Positions 7,641-11,375 of a DNA stretch of 11,375 nucleotides are shown here, piece by piece. Position numbers and translations under genes: made by a program. The notes under the pieces were generated by a model that saw only the letters and a program-made list of their open reading frames with translations, was not told where the DNA came from and did not search any database. Every line of letters begins with the position of its first letter. Position 1 is the stretch's first letter. Where the stretch lies: assembly GCA_023700825.1 (NCBI GenBank), contig JAMPYE010000096.1, positions 1-11,375 of the forward strand. The letters are read 5' to 3'. This DNA is from Thermoanaerobaculia bacterium (lineage in GTDB: Bacteria > Acidobacteriota > Thermoanaerobaculia > Gp7-AA8).

Positions 7641-7750
7641 CGGCGCGGATCTCCTGCCGCCGCCCGCGCGGAGACGAGCCTTCCCCTGTCGGGAGCCCAC
7701 TGCTCCCGACACACCTGGAGGCAGGTCTGCGCGCTGGTGCAGCCGTTCAT
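7637..7750 (-). CDS. Possible 37-aa leader ORF overlapping the kinase start by ATGA
   Basis: An ATG at 7748-7750 (minus strand) opens 37 codons that end with TGA at 7637-7639. The stop overlaps the kinase ATG at 7638-7640 as ATGA, the usual geometry of translational coupling. GGAG at 7758-7761 sits 7 nt upstream, a good Shine-Dalgarno and spacing. The peptide carries a Cys-x5-Cys-x3-Cys pattern (C4, C10, C14) in its first half and an Arg-rich tail. Almost all of the first 17 codons end in G or C, and the second half is less biased. A strong inverted repeat lies inside the ORF, so it could instead be untranslated leader RNA. I know no family for it, and chance occurrence is a real alternative in GC-rich DNA. 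Confidence 0.33.
   Translation of the reverse strand: MNGCTSAQTCLQVCREQWAPDRGRLVSARAAAGDPRR
7651..7655 (-). promoter_or_regulatory. Ribosome binding site of the 1226-aa kinase
   Basis: AGGAG on the minus strand lies 10 nt before the ATG at 7640. It is the main sequence argument for starting the kinase there rather than at the GTG at 7712, and it lies within the end of the candidate leader ORF. Confidence 0.6.
7687..7711 (-). repeat. Perfect 10-bp inverted repeat upstream of the kinase start
   Basis: The arms TGTCGGGAGC (7687-7696) and GCTCCCGACA (7702-7711) pair perfectly around a 5-nt loop. In the minus-strand transcript this makes a stable hairpin 47-71 nt upstream of the kinase ATG, inside the candidate leader ORF and covering the alternative GTG. 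It has no T-tract behind it, so it is not an intrinsic terminator. It could be an operator read as DNA or an RNA element controlling translation; the sequence does not decide between them. Confidence 0.6.
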
Positions 7751-7787
7751 CGCACGACTCCGGGTCGATTCGGGGGATGTCGAGAGA

Positions 7788-7793
7788 ATATTA
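7788..7793 (-). promoter_or_regulatory. Candidate -10 box for the leader ORF and kinase
   Basis: TAATAT on the minus strand is five of six to the TATAAT consensus and is an isolated AT-rich spot in GC-rich DNA. Initiation near 7781 would place about 30 nt before the leader-ORF ATG. The only TTG-type hexamer upstream (TTGCGA) is 11 nt away, too close for a standard -35, so the assignment rests on the -10 alone. Confidence 0.3.
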
Positions 7794-7844
7794 CGCCGAA
7801 TCGGTCGCAATGGACGCGGATCGCCCGTGGGGTCAACGCGTCTC

Positions 7845-7869
7845 TGTAGCCAGCGCGTTCGTGTAGCCA
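7845..7869. repeat. Short direct repeat upstream of the candidate kinase promoter
   Basis: TGTAGCCA (plus strand) occurs at 7845-7852 and again at 7862-7869, 17 bp start to start. It lies about 65-90 bp upstream of the proposed start site near 7781, where activator sites are often found. Eight bases twice is weak evidence. Confidence 0.25.
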
Positions 7870-8067
7870 AGGCGCCACGCCCTGGCCGGTTACGGAGAGC
7901 CTGATTCACTGGCACGACTCCAGGGCCCGAGGCCGGCGGCGCCCGCAGGCCCACACGGCCAGTTTTGTTACACCAGCGAGTTGACCTAACGGGAAGCCCG
8001 CAGCCGACCTTGGGTTCGACCGGCTCGACCTACCTCGCATATGCCGGAGCCCGCCGTTGCGCCGCGT

Positions 8068-11000
8068 CTACTTCGCGCTCCCGAAATCGAGCATCCAGAT
8101 ATCCCACTCCTGGTCGACCGTGACGCCGTACAGCCAGCGCCCGTCGGGAGTGAGTTTCAGATTCCCGACGCCCGCCCCAACGCTGCCGAGCGATTTGATC
8201 CTGCCGGTCACGCTGTCGATGAGCATCACGTCGCCATCATTCCAGTCGAGCAGGAGGATCCGTCGCGAGTCTGGAAGCCAGAAGCAGTTTCTCCGGCGTT
8301 CGAGGTCCGCGAGTTTCTTGTACGTTCCGCGCTCGACATCGAACAGATGGAGCGCGGGCACAGGAACTCCGTCGGCTCCTACTGGATACCCTGCGATCCA
8401 GCGTCCGTCCGGCGACATTCCGTACCATGCGAACTCCCATTCCTTGCCGACCCTCGGAAGCGGCTTCATACGGCGCTGGGGGGGCGCGGCGGTGAAATCG
8501 ACGATTCCGTACGCCCTGCTCGGTCCCACGGCGACATAGAGCGCGCGTCCGTCGGGGGATAGAATCCAACTCTGCAACTCTCCTTCGGGAAGCCTTCCGA
8601 GCTCACGCTCGCGGTGGCTGCCATCGACGCGAATGCTCCAGAGTTCCCTCGAGCCCTCCGACGCCATGGAGAAGTAGAGCTTCGAGCTGTCGGGGGCCCA
8701 CTCCAGGCTGTCCTCCCGCAGCGCGTCGTTCGTCAGGAGGCGTGTCTCTCCCGTCACCGTATGGATCAGCACAATGTCCCACTGCGGGTCGAGCCTGACC
8801 GCGGCTATCCACTTGCCGTCCGGAGAGACGATCGAGCCAAGTTGCACCGTTCGACTGCTGCGGAACACGGTCTCCCGAAAAGCGGAGATACGCTCCGTCG
8901 AAGGATCGAAGCTCCAGCGGAGGAGGGTGGATCCGCCCGTCGCATTCGCGAACACGACACGCCTGCCGTCGGGTGAGGGCGATGCGAAGCTCGAGATGCC
9001 GGTCGATTGCATCAGCAGCCTCGGTGCGCCCCGCGCTCTTCCCGTCTCCTCGTCCACTGCGATACGCCACAGTTCTCCGGTGCGGCCCCTGGAGTACCAG
9101 ATTCCCTCGGCCGTCCAGCCGAAGGGAAAGCCCTCGATTCCCTCGGCCGACACCTCGACCGGATCGCCGCCGCCCACCGGCATCGTCCAGAGATGCTGCG
9201 CTCCCGCCTTCGAGCCGCGGGAGGCAGAGAAGACGATCCGCTGGCCCGACGGTGACCAACACGTCGGGGGACTGCCCCACCATGGACCTTCGAGGGGCCA
9301 ACTCTCGAGGAGCTTCCGCTTTGCCCCGCTCGCGACTTCGACGATCCAGATGTCTCGGGTGCCGGTGCTGTAAGAGTCCGAGCGCCCACCGGCGGTCACC
9401 GAGAGCCATCGCCCGTCGGGTGACCAACTCGGCGAACCTCCGAAATCGGTCAGGCGACGGACCGATTCACCGGTCGCTCCCATGATGAAGATTCCGCCTC
9501 CGTCGCGCTCCGAGCGAAATGCGATCGAGTTCCCGTCCGGAGACATTGCAGGCATCATGTCGTGGCCGGCAAAGTCCTTCGTAAGATTGACCGCGTTCTC
9601 CCCTCCGACGCGACGGAAGAAGATGTCGCCGCCCCGAAATGGATACTCTCCACCCTGATAGACGTAGCTCGAGCCATCCGGAGAGATGCTCGGCCTCCAC
9701 TCGTTGCCGCGCTCCGACGTCAGTTGCACCAGCTTCGGTGGTGGTACCGGCTCGACTGCCACGGTCGAAGAATCGCGTCCAGCGGGCCAGCCGGCAATGG
9801 CGAGCGTCGCGAGAATCGATACGATCGCGGTCATTGCCACCGCGCCAGCGACAAGCTTCCACGCGTTGCCTCGCTTTCGATCCACCGATGGCGTCCGCCC
9901 GGAGTTCGAGGCGAGCTCGACGACACTGCGCAGTTCGTTCGCGATGTCGAGCGCGTTCTGCCAGCGGCGGTCGGGGTCCTTTTCGAGGCAGCGCCGGACG
10001 ACACGCCCGATCGCGATCAAGCGTTCGTCCGACGCGAGTGAACGCCCCGCCGCCGCGTCCGCCCCGAACGACGATCCTGGTTGTCCCTTGAGGATCGCGG
10101 CGACGATGCCTGCCTTCGTCGTGCCGTCGAACGCGCGGCACCCCGTCGCCATCTCGTAGAGGATTGCGCCAAGCGAGAAAATGTCGCTGCGTGCGTCGGC
10201 CTCGCCGCCTTCGACCTGCTCCGGCGAGAGATATCCTAGCGTGTCGCCGATCGGGCCCGCCGTCTCGGACGGTCGTTGCGGCCGCAACGTAGCTGTAACC
10301 CTGTTCTCCGTCGGAGCGTCCGCGCTCGCCGCGCCTGTCGAGGCAGGACGAGCACGTCTCGATGAAGTCTCGTCGAGCAGCGATGCGATCGGTCTCCCGA
10401 GACCGAAGTCGAGCACCTTGACTACGCCGTCGGCCAACAGCATCACGTTCGTCGGTTTGAGATTGCGGTGAATCACGCCTCGCTGGTGCAACTTCCCCAC
10501 TGCCTCGGCGATTTGTATCCCCGCCTTCAACAGTTCCTCGATCGTCAACGCACCCCGCGCCAATCGCTTCGCGAGCGTCTCCCCTTCCAGGTACTCCATG
10601 ACGATGTAGCTGGAGCCTTCCCGTTCGCCGGCATCGAACAGCGTGCAGATGTTCGGATGCGAGAGCGACGAGAGCGTTTTCGCCTCGCGCAGGAAGCGCT
10701 GCTTCGTCCCGGCGTCCTCCGAGAGCTCCGGGCCGAGTAGCTTGATCGCCACCTGCCGATCGAGCCGCGTGTCGCGCGCTCGATACACATCCCCCGCTCC
10801 GCCGGAGCCTAACGGCTCGACGATCTCGTAAGGCCCGATCTTCGCTCCCGCGCAAAGCGGCTCGAGCTTCCTGTCCACTCCTGGCCCCGACCTGGTGCCG
10901 CCCGAGGCAGGCGCCCGCAGCGCGTCGAGCTCGGTGAGCAGCTCGTCGGCGGCTCGATATCGTTGCAGGGGGTCCTTTCGCAGCAGCTTCTTCACGATCC

Positions 11001-11375
11001 GGTCGAGCTCTGCGGGCGCATCGGCGCGCAGCTCGGCGAGCGAACGCGGCTGCTCGTTGAGGATCGCGTAGGCGATCGCCTGCGCAAGCTCGCCGCGGAA
11101 GGGTCTCTGTCCCGTGAGGAGCTCGAACAGGACGGCGCCCAACGCCCACAAGTCGGTCGCTGGTCCCACGCTCTCTCCTCGCAGCTGCTCCGGCGCCATG
11201 TAAGCGAGCGTACCGAGGGTCGCGGTCGACTGCGTGATGTGGGTCGCGCCATCAAGCTTGGCAAGCCCGAAGTCGACGATCTTCGCGACGCCCTCGCGCG
11301 TCACCATCACGTTCGCCGGCTTGATGTCGCGGTGAACGATGCCCGCTGCGTGCGCCTTGCTAAGCCCCCTCGCGA
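8068..11375 (-). CDS. Membrane Ser/Thr kinase with tandem kinase-pseudokinase domains and propeller; 5' end outside the window
   Basis: The frame is open from the window edge to the TAG at 8068-8070; 1101 residues are visible, numbered here from the first complete codon at 11373. Kinase domain 1 begins mid-domain with HRD at 14-16 (N21), DFG at 34-36 and APE at 60-62, all intact; its Gly loop and Lys lie outside the window. Kinase domain 2 (about 178-485) keeps the Gly loop (189-194), K211, alpha-C E230, DFG (322-324) and SPE (383-385), but HRD is HRN (302-304), so the catalytic Asp is missing. Its activation segment is 63 residues from DFG to SPE and rich in Ser, Thr and Ala. A transmembrane helix at about 506-527 is followed by a propeller from about 546 to 1098 with the same series of SPDG-type motifs as the neighbouring paralogue. 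The C-terminus is shorter than in the paralogue, ending DFGSAK. Predicted topology and role match the paralogue: an active cytoplasmic kinase controlled by an extracytoplasmic propeller. Confidence 0.92.
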   Translation of the reverse strand, partial: ARGLSKAHAAGIVHRDIKPANVMVTREGVAKIVDFGLAKLDGATHITQSTATLGTLAYMAPEQLRGESVGPATDLWALGAVLFELLTGQRPFRGELAQAIAYAILNEQPRSLAELRADAPAELDRIVKKLLRKDPLQRYRAADELLTELDALRAPASGGTRSGPGVDRKLEPLCAGAKIGPYEIVEPLGSGGAGDVYRARDTRLDRQVAIKLLGPELSEDAGTKQRFLREAKTLSSLSHPNICTLFDAGEREGSSYIVMEYLEGETLAKRLARGALTIEELLKAGIQIAEAVGKLHQRGVIHRNLKPTNVMLLADGVVKVLDFGLGRPIASLLDETSSRRARPASTGAASADAPTENRVTATLRPQRPSETAGPIGDTLGYLSPEQVEGGEADARSDIFSLGAILYEMATGCRAFDGTTKAGIVAAILKGQPGSSFGADAAAGRSLASDERLIAIGRVVRRCLEKDPDRRWQNALDIANELRSVVELASNSGRTPSVDRKRGNAWKLVAGAVAMTAIVSILATLAIAGWPAGRDSSTVAVEPVPPPKLVQLTSERGNEWRPSISPDGSSYVYQGGEYPFRGGDIFFRRVGGENAVNLTKDFAGHDMMPAMSPDGNSIAFRSERDGGGIFIMGATGESVRRLTDFGGSPSWSPDGRWLSVTAGGRSDSYSTGTRDIWIVEVASGAKRKLLESWPLEGPWWGSPPTCWSPSGQRIVFSASRGSKAGAQHLWTMPVGGGDPVEVSAEGIEGFPFGWTAEGIWYSRGRTGELWRIAVDEETGRARGAPRLLMQSTGISSFASPSPDGRRVVFANATGGSTLLRWSFDPSTERISAFRETVFRSSRTVQLGSIVSPDGKWIAAVRLDPQWDIVLIHTVTGETRLLTNDALREDSLEWAPDSSKLYFSMASEGSRELWSIRVDGSHRERELGRLPEGELQSWILSPDGRALYVAVGPSRAYGIVDFTAAPPQRRMKPLPRVGKEWEFAWYGMSPDGRWIAGYPVGADGVPVPALHLFDVERGTYKKLADLERRRNCFWLPDSRRILLLDWNDGDVMLIDSVTGRIKSLGSVGAGVGNLKLTPDGRWLYGVTVDQEWDIWMLDFGSAK

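Larger units (their letters stand above)
7641..8067. other. 427-bp spacer between the two kinase genes
   Basis: No long protein-coding gene is convincing here. The half nearest the downstream kinase holds the 37-codon leader ORF candidate, its Shine-Dalgarno, the inverted repeat at 7687-7711, a small 5-bp inverted repeat at 7713-7726 and an AT-rich box at 7788-7793. Further upstream is a direct repeat of TGGCTACA (minus strand) at 7845-7852 and 7862-7869. The half nearest the stop of the upstream kinase gene has a GC-rich imperfect hairpin (7931-7951) with no T-tract on the minus strand, so I see no intrinsic terminator for that gene. The long spacer suggests the downstream kinase has its own promoter rather than being tightly operonic with its paralogue. 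Confidence 0.6.

Noticed and set aside
7641..7712. 24-residue N-terminal extension of the kinase to a GTG at 7712
   Set aside because: The extension is Arg/Gly-rich, overlaps the hairpin and lacks a ribosome site, while the ATG at 7640 has AGGAG and gives the usual MIGRTVGHYR start.
7931..7970. GC-rich hairpin followed by TTTTGTT on the plus strand, resembling an intrinsic terminator
   Set aside because: The T-rich stretch starts about 10 nt after the stem, the stem has a mismatch and a 3-nt loop, and there is no plus-strand gene upstream for it to end.
7985..8029. Possible integron attC-like site (ACCTAAC followed by a GTT-containing segment)
   Set aside because: The left core fits RYYYAAC, but the partner GTTCGAC does not fit GTTRRRY, the intervening sequence does not fold as an attC, and no cassette or integrase is present.
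9467..11149. 560-codon minus-strand open frame overlapping the second kinase gene in another frame
   Set aside because: Arg/Gly/Ala-rich shadow frame; the competing frame contains ordered kinase, membrane and propeller motifs.
1..11375. CRISPR arrays, tRNA/rRNA genes, insertion sequences or prophage genes
   Set aside because: I saw no regularly spaced repeats, cloverleaf-like or rRNA-like sequence, transposase motifs or terminal inverted repeats anywhere in the window.

Overview
The window is GC-rich, roughly two thirds G+C by eye. It fits a high-GC bacterium from a phylum such as Acidobacteriota or Gemmatimonadota. That placement is an inference: large membrane Ser/Thr kinases with a TolB/PD40-type propeller are especially abundant there, and nothing in the window fixes the taxon.

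Layout, left to right. (1) 1-99, minus strand: the first 33 codons of a nucleotidyltransferase-like gene cut by the window edge. (2) 207-602, minus strand: a 131-aa single-pass membrane protein of unknown function. (3) 666-3884, plus strand: a complete carB (large subunit of carbamoyl-phosphate synthase, 1072 aa), divergent from gene 2 across a 63-bp gap whose best promoter-like sequence reads as a -10 box on both strands. carA is not in the window. (4) 3960-7640, minus strand, convergent with carB: a 1226-aa protein with an intact Hanks-type kinase, a second kinase domain lacking the catalytic Asp, one transmembrane helix and a long beta-propeller. (5) 7641-8067: a 427-bp spacer holding a candidate 37-codon leader ORF that overlaps the kinase start as ATGA, a strong hairpin inside that ORF, and an AT-rich -10-like box. 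(6) 8068-11375, minus strand: a paralogue of gene 4 with the same architecture, 5' end outside the window.

The most interesting content is the tandem pair of kinase/pseudokinase/TM/propeller proteins. In both, the first kinase domain keeps every catalytic motif visible here, while the second has lost the catalytic Asp (HGN in one, HRN in the other) and carries a roughly 60-residue activation segment. The shared Asp-to-Asn change most simply predates the duplication, so the inactive domain has probably been kept as a regulatory or scaffolding module. This resembles the kinase/pseudokinase layout of eukaryotic JAKs by analogy only. The predicted topology is kinase domains in the cytoplasm and propeller outside, which suggests a receptor-like role. 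No cognate phosphatase, substrate or output gene is visible in the window.
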